A stretch of DNA of 64,000 bases from Didymella arachidicola (GCA_016630955.3 CM049989.1:620001-684000); one strand, 5' to 3'; counted from the first letter of the stretch, positions 1 to 10,799 are shown. Made by a program: numbers and translations. The notes: a model not told the origin generated them from the sequence alone.

Positions 1-364
1 GTGTTGTGACGATGCGATACTCGCGAAGGGCACTGACTATCTGTCGTGCTCGAACATTGGTTTGGCAAAAGCGGGGTAATGACGCAATATCTAGCTCCAG
101 ACAGACTCTGTTGATAAGTTCGAGAGGCAATAAGTCGAGTTCCCCACATGCAGCAGTCGCTTTACTGAAGATGGGCAACGTGGACGTGAGCATATTCGTG
201 TGTGCATGAGGTGAGAACCAAATGACTGCGAGGTCAAAGTCCCTACGATAATAGGCGCAGATCCGAACAATGGTCTCGACATCTTCTGGCTGAGGCACAT
301 AAGCTGTCTGGGTATGGAACCCTGGGATACTCTCCCTCGACGGGTTTGTAGTGCAAGCGCTCAT
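1..364 (-). CDS. F-box domain protein, N-terminal part (cut by window edge)
   Basis: About 121 codons are open from an ATG at 364-362 to the left edge. After roughly 75 residues the frame reads LDLLPLELINRVCLELDIAS followed by LPRFCQTNVRARQIVSALRE. This is the Leu/Pro-rich helical pattern of fungal F-box proteins, in which the F-box binds Skp1 and recruits substrates to an SCF ubiquitin ligase. The remainder lies outside the window. An in-frame TAA lies upstream of the chosen ATG, so this start is natural unless a short upstream exon exists. The F-box is seen in the sequence; the ubiquitin-ligase role is family knowledge and the substrate is unknown. Confidence 0.6.
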   Translation of the reverse strand, partial: MSACTTNPSRESIPGFHTQTAYVPQPEDVETIVRICAYYRRDFDLAVIWFSPHAHTNMLTSTLPIFSKATAACGELDLLPLELINRVCLELDIASLPRFCQTNVRARQIVSALREYRIVTT

Positions 365-1195
365 GACTCCCAAAACAAACCGCTTTCGAACCAGGGGTGG
401 CAGAATCAAACTTTCTGATAGACAAAATTGGGTGTTGGATTACTGCAAGGCGTGCACGATATCCTCAAAAGGAGGGCGATTGATGATAACGTTTTGTGAC
501 TTGGGCAAGAGCAGGAGCCTTCCAGCTGACTTGTTACCCGGCTTTCACATACGAGACCGATGTTTTGCCGGATAACACGGCTCGCAAAGGCGATGGCAGA
601 TGCTTATGTATCACCACGTGATGAATGCCCACAAGCCGGCACGGGCGCCGCAATCCTACCCCTAACATCACGACAAACATTTGCGGGGTTCTCTCGCAGT
701 ATAATTGCACCCTGTGGACGTGCTTTCGCGATGAAGCTTAGAACCACTGATAGTACATTGCATACCTACACGCGAGGATGTTGTATCGTGCTTAGTGAAA
801 CTGCTAGCCATTCCAACGTCCAGCAATCCCCCTCGTCCTAAGAGCTTTATTTTATTCAAGTATCTATATTCATCTGGTAGACGTCTCCCAGTCTGTCAAA
901 CCTGCTGATCAGAGGCAGCTGACACATGAGAAGAAGTGCGAAAAAGAATCAGGACTCGCGAGGGGTGCAATTCAAGCAAAGGCTGGCCATGTTGCCGAAT
1001 CCCAATATCATAGGCCGTAGACTTCAACTTTACCCCGCAGTACCCCTGTCCCACTGGCTACCTATAGTAAGCGCGCGTTGCATATCGTCCCGACTTCCTC
1101 TCTAGGAAAAGGCTGCCCATTTGAGAACGTTATAAGTATGACATCGCCTGACCGAGCGAACTTGCCACAGAAAGCCACCACATAGGGTATGACTG
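365..1195. other. Intergenic, no gene seen
   Basis: Between the F-box gene and the GNAT gene. Only short, unconvincing open frames were seen on either strand. It presumably holds the upstream regions of the two divergently oriented genes; no clear motif was recognised. Confidence 0.5.
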
Positions 1196-1928
1196 ATGTA
1201 CCAAAACAGAATGCCTGCTCCATTTGTGCGACCCTACGAACACAGCGGGGACTTTGAGAACGGACTCCATGTTGCAAGTGCCATCATATGCTGTTTTAGA
1301 GACTGTACTAACTTCTCTGGAGTTCTTCGAGACCATAGAGCCAACACTAGATTGGGAGCCTACCCGTACGATTGGATCATACCTTTGGTACAGATCGTAC
1401 GTTGCTTTATCTCCTGCCACATGCTTTGTCCTCGACGACGGAGAAGGGCGTGCCGTAGGCTACTGCATCGGTACTTCGAACACCTTAGCTTTTGCGGAAA
1501 GCTGGCGAGGCAAGTTTGTATCGAACGTGTCGCTGGAGAGAGTTCCAAAACCAGAGACTAAAACGAATGACCCTGGGATGGAGAAGGAGGAATCCAGAAA
1601 CTTCAGGCGTGCTGTCCACAATGGCGAGTGCAGCTCGTTGCTTACTAGGCCCGGGGCGTTGGAGAAATATCCTGCACACATGCATATCGACATTCTTGAA
1701 CAGTATCAGAGGCAGGGCTGGGGGACGAAACTGATTCAGACACTGTTCGCTGCCGTCAAAAGCGAAGGTGCGCCCGGAATACATCTCGACATGGTGCGGT
1801 GGAACACTACCGGGAGGAAGTTCTATGAGAAGATTGGATTTCAACGTTGTTCTTTGGTGCTGGACGAAGGGGAAAGTGGTGAGACTGGCATTGACGATGT
1901 CGTCCTGACGTTGGTCAAGGCTCTCTGA
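1196..1928 (+). CDS. GNAT-family N-acetyltransferase
   Basis: Proposed join 1196..1270 + 1323..1928, 226 aa. Exon 1 reads FVRPYEHSGDFENGLH and exon 2 continues FFETIEPTLDWEPTRTIGSY, which fits the N-terminal order of fungal GNAT enzymes. The 52-bp intron has a TACTAAC branch site at 1306-1312 and ends in AG at 1322, but its donor (GTTGCA) is weak. The acetyl-CoA binding segment is RQGWGTKLIQTLF; the closing strand-helix NTTGRKFYEKIGFQR is also typical. GNAT enzymes transfer acetyl from acetyl-CoA to an amine; the substrate cannot be read from sequence. An alternative in-frame start is the ATG at 1211. Family call is firm; the exon 1 boundary is less sure. Confidence 0.75.
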
Positions 1929-2420
1929 GCGATAATACGGATATGATGTGCGCGGGTGGGGATCTTTCCGGCTATTTCTGTAACACAGCATACCCCAAGA
2001 ATACTACAGATTAATGTTAACTCGGTGGAGAGACGGATTCCGGTGTAAGTCTGTGCGGTTGTCATGAAAGTGCGATAAAGCACTCTGGTCGATATTCTGA
2101 GCGTCAGACGACTTGTTACGAATGATCATATGGATCGCCCACAGTGAACCCGGTCAGATAAATTATACCAGCTAGTCTATGATGAAATTCCGATTTGTTT
2201 GCTGTGCTGCACCGATATATAAGCAGCCATCTCTATTCATAGTCCATGTCCATACTGCCAGATTTTCCAAGCAGCAAGTGAGTGAGGGTCAATGAAGAGC
2301 GTCTCCGAGGAGGTCAGATACTCAGAACGGGCATAAAACCCATCTATCAAGGATCTCCGATGTGGATTGATTCTTGATAATCTGCCTGGTCCGGAAAAAA
2401 AGTGATGCTTCGAATTTTGC

Positions 2421-3630
2421 GACGTCAGGCTACTTGCTGCGTCCCAAGCTTGTTAGCATCGACCAGCTTCCGTGGGCTCTTGATGTACTCGTCTTTCCAG
2501 CATACCTCGCAGCTGGTTGTCAAATCCCAAGACGTTTCTGATGTTCGAACGTACAGAGTCCTTTTTGAATCACGCTCTGGCTGTATGCAGCGCGTGATCT
2601 AAGCTGATGCGCTTGAGGCGCTCATGAGACATGGCGAAAGCATCGTCGTAGGACGAAAGATCGATATGTAGCACAATAGAAACAATTCGACTGACGAACG
2701 AAGTCCTGAAACATCCCAAATCCTTCGAGAACAAGTTCAATTTCGCGGAGGCGGTCCTTAGGGGCCTGATGCCAGCCACTTGGTATCACAGCTGGCTCTA
2801 CCTCGCACTTGGAGGAGCGGTGAGTGTTTGAAATGGAAAGAAGAGCCTGCAGGTCCTTGTGAGCTATCCTAAAGCTCTGGTGAGTGCATTGAGTACCCCA
2901 TGACTTTATTCGACGCCATGGTGGCTTGCATAAAGTCGTGGTTTTGGGTGCCTTGCAGAATATCTTCCATTTCCTGCAGAGGCCGCCAGGAACGAAAAGG
3001 AAAATTGTTTCGCAGTCATAGTGCGGATCTCACCACGAAGATTAAGATACCGAAAAGTTTTGCAATTTGAAACGGCGAGGCCCATCACCTAGGGAACAGA
3101 GCGGAGACCGAACCGGCAACAGGAGGCGAGGCTTGCCAGGAAAGATCTTGCTAAAGGGGGCCTTATTAAAGGGGAGCTGGTCAGAGTGGCCGCGCATTAA
3201 GGACGCGCTCCATTCCACACCGGATCATATGCTCAATGTCATATAGCCTGTGCGGGTTTGTACGAGCCAGATCAAGTCTTCCCATCGTCCTGTCGCTGCT
3301 CTCGACCTGATGTATAGAACCCTATAGTCAGATATCGAAACAATGAACTCCTCGTCGATTACGAATTCCGCGAGAGGATAATTAGTAATGTAGAGAGCTG
3401 ATGCTGCGCTTCTGGACACCTTTGTAAGAGCGCACTCGCGAACATAGGGTATGCACGCTCGCAGTAGCGGAATCTGAAGGTTCAAGTGAAGCTTTGGTCT
3501 AAATAGCGGACTGATCTGGTGAAAGAGACGTGGATGAAACAGATGAGGTGAGGTGAGATGGACGAAGGCATTTGCGTCTACCTCCTTAACAGACGCCAGT
3601 AAGCATTCCGCTTTGCACCGTCGCGCAATA
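2421..3630 (-). other. Unresolved coding-like stretch, possibly a decaying gene
   Basis: Two parts of the minus strand read like protein but could not be assembled into a gene model. About 134 codons are open from roughly 3628 down to 3225 (for example LLASVKEVDANAFVHL and QIPLLRACIPYVRECALT). Part of this faintly recalls the C-terminal fold of DUF7730/F-box-type fungal proteins. A second part, from about 3060 to 2421, alternates between frames (EMEDILQGTQNHDFMQ, then APKDRLREIELVLEGFGMFQ, then TTSCEVCWKDEYIKSPRKLV ending at a TGA at 2421). The frame changes could be introns or frameshifts. No ATG start or family assignment is secure. Confidence 0.3.
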
Positions 3631-4369
3631 CTTTACTCTCAATTCCACATAGCTACAGGTACTGCGTGAATCTGTCAATAGTAACAAGTGATTCGTAACG
3701 ACAATGTATAAGCAATCAGGCCTGCACTGCACGTGTTGGATATGCGTCTGCATCGTCAGCCCATACTGCCAATTACCCGTTTGCATAAGCCTCAGATGTT
3801 CTATCAGATTCAAAAAGGGAATAAGAACGCTCTTGGCTAAAATCAAAAGCAGAATACATGTAGGAAGTTGTTGCAGCAGGTTGTGTGGCGTGCTTAGCCA
3901 ACAATCACGAGCATTGTCACGATAATGCACATTGCTTCAGAAAAGGGAGCGTAGGAGAGTTTCTTAGACAGATACCTTCGCGGAAGATCAGGTATGTAGC
4001 GCAAATACAGAATTTTAACGAAGTAGAGCCCACAGTGGCAGTGAGAGATCTCATCGTAGAGACGCGTGATGGCCGCGTTTTCGGCGTTCGAAATTGCGCT
4101 AAAAGCAAGCCGAAAGCCGCGCGCGGAGTTCGGAGTTCCTGCAGACTTGCAAATACCAATATCCACCTCTGTCAAACAGCCGAACACGTACTGCACCGGA
4201 GCTTGTAAGCGATCCCATCGTGGTCACATGGGTCTTTACATTCGCCATACCTCCTGTATCTTCTTACTTCCCATGACTGCTCCAGCGCTGGGTATCCATC
4301 GGCAGATTCGGCACTATGGTCAGAGTAAAGCGCTCAGCCTAAGACACAACCCGTACTGACTCTAGATAG
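3631..4369. other. Intergenic upstream of the Zn2Cys6 gene
   Basis: No gene recognised. It may hold a short first exon of the following regulator: a GTAAGC donor-like site is at 4205, and a CTGAC branch-like motif followed by TAG is at about 4357-4369. I could not find a phase-compatible ATG exon. Confidence 0.35.
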
Positions 4370-6707
4370 ACTGGCAATCTTTTCCCGGCACGTCTGAATG
4401 TGACGCACATTGAGAAGCACCAGAACACAAACTACAGAAGAAACGGTAAATTGCAGGCATGTGAGCCTTGCCGAAAGGGCAAGCTTCGATGCGATCATCA
4501 TCTCCCAGTATGTGACAGATGCGTCAAACGCGGGAGAACAAACAAATGCGTCTACCATTCTGCCCCATTGACTAAGTCTGCCGCAAAGTCTGGAACAGAG
4601 CGTGCATCAAGATCTGTGGCATACATTGCGCATCTCGAGCACGCGAACCGCCCAACAGGCTTCTCAAATCTGTCCCGTCCAGCTCAAGCGGAGAGAAGTT
4701 CAACAGCATCCACACCAGATTCTACTGCGCGCTCGCTTAGTTCCATATCTCAGCCAAGGTGTATTGGCTCTTCATTCCAGCAAGCCTTGGGAAGTCTTTG
4801 TAGATCGTCGACTGATCATTGCGTCAGTGTTGATGACCAAGAATCACGACGCGGAGCCTCATTCATTAATCACACCGCAGTGCTAGATGAGCACGAACAA
4901 AGCATTGGTCTCACGCCACCAGTTTTGACCGCATTCCAAGTCTCGCAGGAGCGGCTCGACCAGGGTACTTCAGTACTCCGCGTCCTTAAGGATCTCAAAT
5001 CTATACGAAAGTATATCAACAAGTGGTTTTCTTTTGCGGGGGGCGTGGTCGTTCTCGAGCCCATGGTTAATATTTACCTAGACGGACTCTCAGCCTCATG
5101 GAAACACATCCTTGAGCCAGCCAGACACGACGACCTACGCGCGATGTCGGCTGAAGTTTGGAATAATACCTCGAGGCCCTTGACACAGTCGGTACCTCGA
5201 GGTACCACTGCTCGCGAATACTGCACAAACGTTACTGGTGCTGGCGTGAGATGGGAGGTCATTGGCCTCATCCTCTCCTTAGTATCTTTAGTCACACAGT
5301 CTTTGAAAGGTAAGCCTCGAACGATCAGCTCTGTATACTTGATTAGTAACTGGGCGATTCAGATGGCGATCCCGTATTTTGCTCTCCTGATGCAGCCCCA
5401 GTCGACCGCGCTGCACTAGCGCTGAGCACGCATCATGCCTCACAGCTTTGCATTGAGTTCTGTGATGATATCGGGGTGCTCAATGACATTTATCTCTGGC
5501 ATTCATACGAAAACTTTGTCGCTTATTGCTCGCTACGCTCTCGAGGAAGTAAGTTTTGCAACATTGTATTTCATTACATGGATCCACATAGTAACCGTAT
5601 TTAGGCTGCGACAGCTGGCGGAAGGCCTCTTCGTTCGTGGCGGCCTTACAATGTGCCAATCTACATCAAGGAATTGAAGTTGACGACAGCACGCCATTTT
5701 TCCTGGCGGAGTTACGGAAGAGGCTTTTCATCTGTGCCTACAGCAATGACAAATCGACTGCCGCATTCGTTGGGCGGCCGCCGAAGCTCACGCGACTCTA
5801 CTGCCGGTTACAGCTGCCGCTGGATCTCACAGATGCTCAAATAATGTCTGATGAGCCTGAGTTGATGTCTGCCATCGAGAGATTGGACCGTGAGGGATGG
5901 AACCAAGATGACACTGTCCAGCGAGGCACCTTCGCTCGAATAGCAGCAACAAATGCCCTCATAACTGAAGAGATCTTGGAGATTTCTCTAGGTTGCTTCT
6001 CAGGGGAAGAGATCGCTCGTCGCGCAGTCGATATCGAAGCTCGAGCTCTGAGTGCATGGCAAAATTTGCCCGAATTCCTGCGCATCGACGTCAATGATCC
6101 ATGGAGCTCACGGCGTTCACCGCTTGAGCTCCTGTTCCTTATCCACATTCGGCTTACAAGCCTCGATCACCATTTCCTCCTACAACGAACCTTAAGCAAG
6201 AAGGTACAGATAGGCTCGGTCAGCCCACTGCTCTCTGTATGCAGCGAGATATTCAAGATCGTAGTCATAATGGTGGACAACAAAGACTATTTCCGAGACT
6301 TCCAAATTGATTTCGTTCAAATTCTATGTACACATGGAATTCCCGCCGCTTCAATCCTCGCCATGGAGCTACTTCGTCAAGACCAACCATCAACTTCGGC
6401 GTCGGTAGAGGTTTTCCCTCTGCATCGCTCTGATACAATCCAGAGCCTTTCTGTGTTTGCAGCGTGCTTGGGGACAATCAGACCGGATGCCAATGGCTAC
6501 CAAAGTTGCGAACGCGCCAGGAAGTTTGTCAAAAGAGTACTCGACGTTATCTTAGGACCAGGTCCGGCACCTCAAGGAAACAGTGGTCAAGACGCTGCTG
6601 ACCCTACATTGTCTACACCCCTATTTGAACAGGGTAGTGACGAAGACTTCATGCATTGGCTCGATGGAGTACACTGGGATCAGGAATCGTGGATCAATCT
6701 CACGTGA
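4370..6707 (+). CDS. Zn2Cys6 transcription factor with fungal-specific TF domain (5' end unresolved)
   Basis: Exons read to 5309, then 5363..5548 and 5605..6707; introns of 53 bp (5310-5362) and 56 bp (5549-5604) have GTAAG donors and keep phase. The binuclear zinc cluster reads CEPCRKGKLRCDHH then CDRCVKRGRTNKC. The middle domain shows CIEFCDDIGVLNDIYLW, STPFFLAELRKRLFICAYS and VGRPPKLTRLYCRLQLPLDL, the usual fungal TF homology region. It ends in an acidic tail rich in D, E and W. It should act in the nucleus as a sequence-specific regulator; targets are unknown. No ATG lies in frame between the TAG at 4367-4369 and the zinc cluster, so a short upstream exon must exist or the start has been lost. 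About 730 aa from the first open codon, a normal size. Confidence 0.75.
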
Positions 6708-6895
6708 ACGTCCGAACCGTTCGACGCAGTCTCTAACAAAGTTGCGCACACAGACTGGACACGCGATCTCCATTGTCACACGTTCAAATTAGAGCATCTG
6801 CAGCCTCCTTTAGCACAACAAGAGTCGTACACGACGTCACATTATTCGTAGCCAACAGGGCGTCTATCTATGTGCAACAAGCGCACAGACGAATA

Positions 6896-6939
6896 CCGAG
6901 TCCGTGCGCGTGACGCCCACCATCGCGTAACGCCCCGCT
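6896..6939 (+). repeat. Left terminal inverted repeat of element 1
   Basis: 44 bp starting CCGAGTCCGTGCGCGTGACG and ending CGCCCCGCT, identical to the reverse complement of 8952-8995. Confidence 0.93.
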
Positions 6940-6983
6940 AAGCAAATCGCACCCCATCTTCAACACCCCATAGCTCAGTCAAT

Positions 6984-8843
6984 ATGGACTCAATTCAAGA
7001 AGCGGCTACAGAATTCGATTTGCGCAATCATAAAGAACAACTTTCATACACAAAGTTTGCTAAAGCAAAGGGAGTTGATCGGTCTACGTTAGCGCGGAGG
7101 CACAAAGGGGTTTCAACTTCTAGGGAGGTCAAAGCAGTTAACCAACGGAAACTCAACAACACTGAAGAACAAGAGCTTATTAAGCTTATTAATAAGCTTA
7201 CTGAGGACGGATTCCCTCCTAACAGGCTTCAAATCCGAAATTACGCGTCTAAAGTAGCTGGTAGCAGCGTCTCTGATAGCTGGGTTACTCGCTTCCTCCA
7301 CCGTCACACAGCTGAACTGGTCACCAAATGGGCAACAGGGAAGGATCGCAATCGCCACCAAGCTGACTCAGGGGCTTCTTTTGAGGCCTACTTCACACTT
7401 CTACACAGCAAGATAGCTGAGTACAGCATTGAGCCTCAGCACATGTACAATATGGATGAGAAGGGCTTCATGATCGGGGTACTTGAACGTGCAAAACGAG
7501 TGTTCTCCCGGCCACTGTGGGACAGCAAGCAAGTCAGAGGTACTCTCCAAGACGGCTCACGGGAGTGGATCACGCTTATTGCTTGCATAAGTGCCTCAGG
7601 GGAAGCCCTGCCAGCAAGCCTCATATACCCAGCAGCCAATCAAGCTATATACTCAGGCTGGGTGGAGGATATCAAGCCAGGGGAACACTCAGTCTTTGTC
7701 AGCTCATCTAGTACAGGCTGGAGCAACAACGAGATAGCTCTTGCCTGGCTTGAACAGGTGTTCGATCGCGCTACTAAGGCCACAGCACGGAGAAAGTATC
7801 GTCTTTTGATACTTGACGGCCACGGGAGCCACGTTACCCCTGACTTTATTGAGTACGCCAACCAACGCAAGATACTCGTGATGATCCTTCCCCCTCACTC
7901 AACACACAGGCTCCAGCCACTGGACGTTTGCCTGTTCTCACCTCTGGCACGAGCATACTCAAATGAGCTTACGCAGTTCCTCCAAAGCAGTCAGGGGACC
8001 TCTCCAGTCACTAAATCAAACTTCTTACACCTGTTCTGGGCGGCGTGGCAGAGCTCATTTCAGGAGTCAACAATCGTCAACTCCTTTGCAGCCACAGGGA
8101 TATGGCCCCCTGACGCCTCTGCTGTACTCAAACAAGTCAACAACACTTATACAGACAAAGAAGAACAATCAGGAGCTCTTAGACCAACAGACTGGAGGCG
8201 TATAAGGCAGGTACTTAAGGATCATGTGAAGGAACCTGACAGTGAGGCAGTGCGGGAGCTGACAGGGGCAATTCACTCTCTTACTGCCCAGGTTGAGCTG
8301 CTTACTGAGCAGAACAAAGGCCTGCAGGAGTCTCTTGCACACAGGAAGAAGCACAATAAGAAGAGTAAGCCCCTGAGTCTCCAACAGCGGAAGGAGTACC
8401 AAAGTCAACCTGTATTTTGGTCTCCTCGGAAGGTCAGAGAGGCACACTATCGTCGGAAGATCAATGAGCAAGAACAGGAGGAGCAGCATCTTCAAAAGCT
8501 ACGTCAGAAGCAAGAGCAAGTAGCAATTAAGCTTCAGAGAGCAAGAGAGGCTCAGGAGAAGCGTACAGAGCGTGAGAGAGCTAAGGAGGTGAGGGTGCAG
8601 GAGAAGGCTAAGAAGGCAGCTGAAGCGCAGCGTCAAAGGGACGCTCGTCAAGCTACTACTGCTATCCAATTATCCCAAAAGGGTAAGCGTAAAGCCTTAA
8701 AAGCTACCTCAGGTAGCAATAAGCGTCAGAAACAAGCTGGTGATGCTGGTGGTGCGAAAGAAGCCCCTGAGGCACCCTCAGCTCCTCCACCAGTCACTAC
8801 TCGCCGCGGACGCAACGTTAGGCTTCCAAGTAAATACAAGTAG
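6984..8843 (+). CDS. Fot1/pogo-type DDE transposase (element 1)
   Basis: 619 aa, no intron, ATG at 6984 close behind the left repeat. An N-terminal psq-type helix-turn-helix (YTKFAKAKGVDRSTLARRHK) is followed by a CENP-B/Tc5-type DNA-binding region containing VSDSWVTRFLHRH. The catalytic core shows the acidic motifs YNMDEKGFMIG, LLILDGHGSHVTPDF and LQPLDVCLFSPLARAY. The last 150 residues are a Lys/Glu/Gln/Ala-rich coiled coil ending in a basic tail (GKRKALKATSGSNKRQK), probably a nuclear localisation and interaction region. It cuts and pastes the element at TA sites. All motifs expected for activity are present and unbroken; activity itself is inference. Confidence 0.92.
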   Translation: MDSIQEAATEFDLRNHKEQLSYTKFAKAKGVDRSTLARRHKGVSTSREVKAVNQRKLNNTEEQELIKLINKLTEDGFPPNRLQIRNYASKVAGSSVSDSWVTRFLHRHTAELVTKWATGKDRNRHQADSGASFEAYFTLLHSKIAEYSIEPQHMYNMDEKGFMIGVLERAKRVFSRPLWDSKQVRGTLQDGSREWITLIACISASGEALPASLIYPAANQAIYSGWVEDIKPGEHSVFVSSSSTGWSNNEIALAWLEQVFDRATKATARRKYRLLILDGHGSHVTPDFIEYANQRKILVMILPPHSTHRLQPLDVCLFSPLARAYSNELTQFLQSSQGTSPVTKSNFLHLFWAAWQSSFQESTIVNSFAATGIWPPDASAVLKQVNNTYTDKEEQSGALRPTDWRRIRQVLKDHVKEPDSEAVRELTGAIHSLTAQVELLTEQNKGLQESLAHRKKHNKKSKPLSLQQRKEYQSQPVFWSPRKVREAHYRRKINEQEQEEQHLQKLRQKQEQVAIKLQRAREAQEKRTERERAKEVRVQEKAKKAAEAQRQRDARQATTAIQLSQKGKRKALKATSGSNKRQKQAGDAGGAKEAPEAPSAPPPVTTRRGRNVRLPSKYK

Positions 8844-8951
8844 CACAAGTAGTTCACATAGGTCTATTTACTACTCTACTACAATATTATACAATATTTG
8901 CTGTTGTTGGTGGCTCAGTAACCTTATTTTTCAACAAGTCGATAGGATCTC

Positions 8952-8995
8952 AGCGGGGCGTTACGCGATGGTGGGCGTCACGCGCACGGACTCGG
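8952..8995 (-). repeat. Right terminal inverted repeat of element 1
   Basis: Perfect 44-bp inverted match to 6896-6939. It is followed by TA at 8996-8997. Confidence 0.93.
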
Positions 8996-8997
8996 TA

Positions 8998-9026
8998 ACG
9001 TAATCTATCAGCGAGCTGATCACTTC
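8998..9026 (+). repeat. Left terminal inverted repeat of element 2
   Basis: Reads ACGTAATC then TATCAGCGAGCTGATCACTTC. It matches the reverse complement of 10775-10799 apart from a 4-nt insertion. The inner part AGCGAGCTGATC recurs at both ends. Confidence 0.8.
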
Positions 9027-9099
9027 GTGCACCCCACCACATCTCTAACAAGGATATCTCAACACAACACCAAGTAATCGCGATAAAAAGTAGATAGAA

Positions 9100-10739
9100 T
9101 TAATCGCCTAACTGTGTTGTATTAATTGTGCAGGTGTGTCTATTGTGCCCAGGGTTTCTGCAGGCAGTGCAGACCTGAACACACTGCCGAGCTGCACCAG
9201 CAACAAGTCTCTCTTCACACTTCTCTGCAGCTGCCAATGCCAACGCCTCTCTCTGGGCTATTATATCATCAGCTTCCTCTTGTGAAAGGGTCCCTCCCTT
9301 CTGTATACGCTTCCGTTTTCGGGATTTACGCTTAGTGGCGCTGGTAGCGATAGCTTCTTGGTGGAGCAGCTGAGCTGCCAAGAGGGTCCCGTTATGCAGC
9401 ATCATCTCTGCCCCCTTCTGCATTTGCTGCACCATATTAATAAGCGCTGTAGGGGATGACCCAGCGTGGGTTCGAATACGGTTCTTGATCATTGTAGACT
9501 GTGCTTCTATTTCAAGCGCGTTGCTTGGGGTCCTGGGGTTCCAGGGGGTAGTAGGCAGGAGTGGTGAGGGTGTTCGAGGCTTGATTTCCAGCTTAGATAC
9601 CACCACCCCTGGGTCCAGCGGCACCAGGCCAGTAGCACGGAACCAGCTTTGATGTTGTCAGACGAGAAAACATCTTGGTACACTGCTGTAAACACTGCCA
9701 GGAATGCTAGCTTGTCTATATGGTTGATGTGGCTGTTCGCGAGAGCTCCTACCTCCTTCTTGTACGCACGCTTTAATGGTGAAAAGCACCCAACATCTAG
9801 GGGTTGAAGGATATGTGAGGCATGAGCAGGCATGCAGAGAGTGATGATGTTATCCTTGCAGATATCCTGAAATCTGATTGAGTTGTGGGACTCATGGCCG
9901 TCAAGGATGAGTAGTCGGTAACCCCCAACTGTACGAGATGTGGTGTGCTCAATGAAGTGCTGCAGCCAAGCTACACCAACTTCATTAGTAGTCCAGCCAT
10001 TATCAGATACAGCTATCCTCCACTCTTTAGGATGGTTGTGATACCAGCTTTGGTTGTGGTTCTTCCCCTTGAAGATGAAGAAGGGGGGGACGAGCCAGCC
10101 AACAGCATTGACAGCAGCGATCAGAGTTATCCACTCACGATCACCTGGCTGCCGGCCAATTGGATTGATTCGAATCTCTGAAGCCGTGACCACCTTGACA
10201 GACCCCCCTACACCAATCTGGAACCCAGTCTCGTCGAAGTTGTAGGTATCCTCATCAAGGATCCCATACTTAGCTTTCACATTAGCTACTAAGCCAAACC
10301 ACGGCTTAATAACTGCTGGGTTGCTACACAGGATCCTCCGGTAGTCCCGCGGTCGGGTCAATTGAGATCTGATCTCTGGCCGGCGCGTGATGAGGCGTGG
10401 AACCCAGCACTCACCGACAGCTCTGCCATGGCGTATTGCTAGCAGCTGGTCTGCCATACAGCGTACTTGGGTGAAGGTAGGGGCAAATCCTCGCAAAGAT
10501 TGATCCTTGATACGTCTAAAAAGGCTGTCCTCCTCGCTCTTGGTAAGCTTTGATGATTTGGGGCGGGTATCGCGTCGTGCAGTGGTGTTCGTGCATCGCG
10601 TACTGAGTGTACTTTGGGGCACTCCATACACAGCAGCAGCGCTCCTCTGGGATAATGACGCGTCAGATTTCATTGCTGCAATAGCTAGAAGTATCCTATC
10701 TTCATGGGGAAGCAAAATAATATCATCTGGTTGCAGCAT
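9100..10739 (-). pseudogene. Fot1/pogo-type transposase, frameshifted (element 2)
   Basis: The minus-strand frame opens at the ATG 10739-10737 and shows an N-terminal helix-turn-helix (SLSQRSAAAVYGVPQSTLST), a CENP-B-type region, and the core motifs YNFDETGFQIGV, LLILDGHESHNS and LQPLDVGCFSPLKRAYKKEV. Near 9643 the frame leaves the family pattern and ends early at 9507. The expected continuation (PLDPGVVVSKLEIKPRTPSP) is found one frame over and runs to 9100. A single lost C in the plus-strand run at 9643-9644 explains this. The C-terminal part keeps a basic stretch (KRKSRKRKRIQKGG) and a CxxC...H..C knuckle. About 545 aa in all; probably inactive unless supplied in trans. Confidence 0.85.
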
Positions 10740-10774
10740 TGTTGGTGGTTGGGAAGAATGATGGGGTCTTGGCA

Positions 10775-10799
10775 GAAGTGATCAGCTCGCTGATTACGT
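10775..10799 (-). repeat. Right terminal inverted repeat of element 2
   Basis: 25 bp, GAAGTGATCAGCTC then GCTGATTACGT, ending at 10799 and followed by TA at 10800-10801. Confidence 0.8.

Larger units (their letters stand above)
6896..8995 (+). mobile_element. Fot1/pogo-type DNA transposon, apparently intact (element 1)
   Basis: A 2100-bp element bounded by perfect 44-bp terminal inverted repeats (6896-6939 and 8952-8995) and flanked by TA on both sides (6894-6895 and 8996-8997). It holds one uninterrupted transposase gene in + orientation. Perfect repeats and an open frame suggest recent insertion, and there is no sign of repeat-induced point mutation. The TA target duplication fits the Tc1/mariner/pogo superfamily. 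The right TA is also the left TA of element 2. Confidence 0.92.
8998..10799 (-). mobile_element. Second, unrelated Fot1/pogo-type transposon with damaged transposase (element 2)
   Basis: An 1802-bp element starting ACGTAATC at 8998 and ending GATTACGT at 10799, flanked by TA at 8996-8997 and 10800-10801. The ends are imperfect inverted repeats: 29 bp on the left and 25 bp on the right, differing by a 4-nt insertion (about CTAT) near 9004-9007. The transposase runs on the minus strand and is frameshifted. Its termini and protein differ from element 1, so the two belong to different families. Confidence 0.85.

Noticed and set aside
2570..2779. Possible G-alpha-like fragment (IVLHIDLSSYDDAFAM)
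   Set aside because: The likeness to the G-alpha switch region is short, the P-loop and NKxD motifs are missing, and other frames nearby look equally coding.
9470..9485. tRNA T-arm-like sequence GGGTTCGAATACGG
   Set aside because: Lies inside the element 2 transposase and has no matching acceptor, D or anticodon stems.
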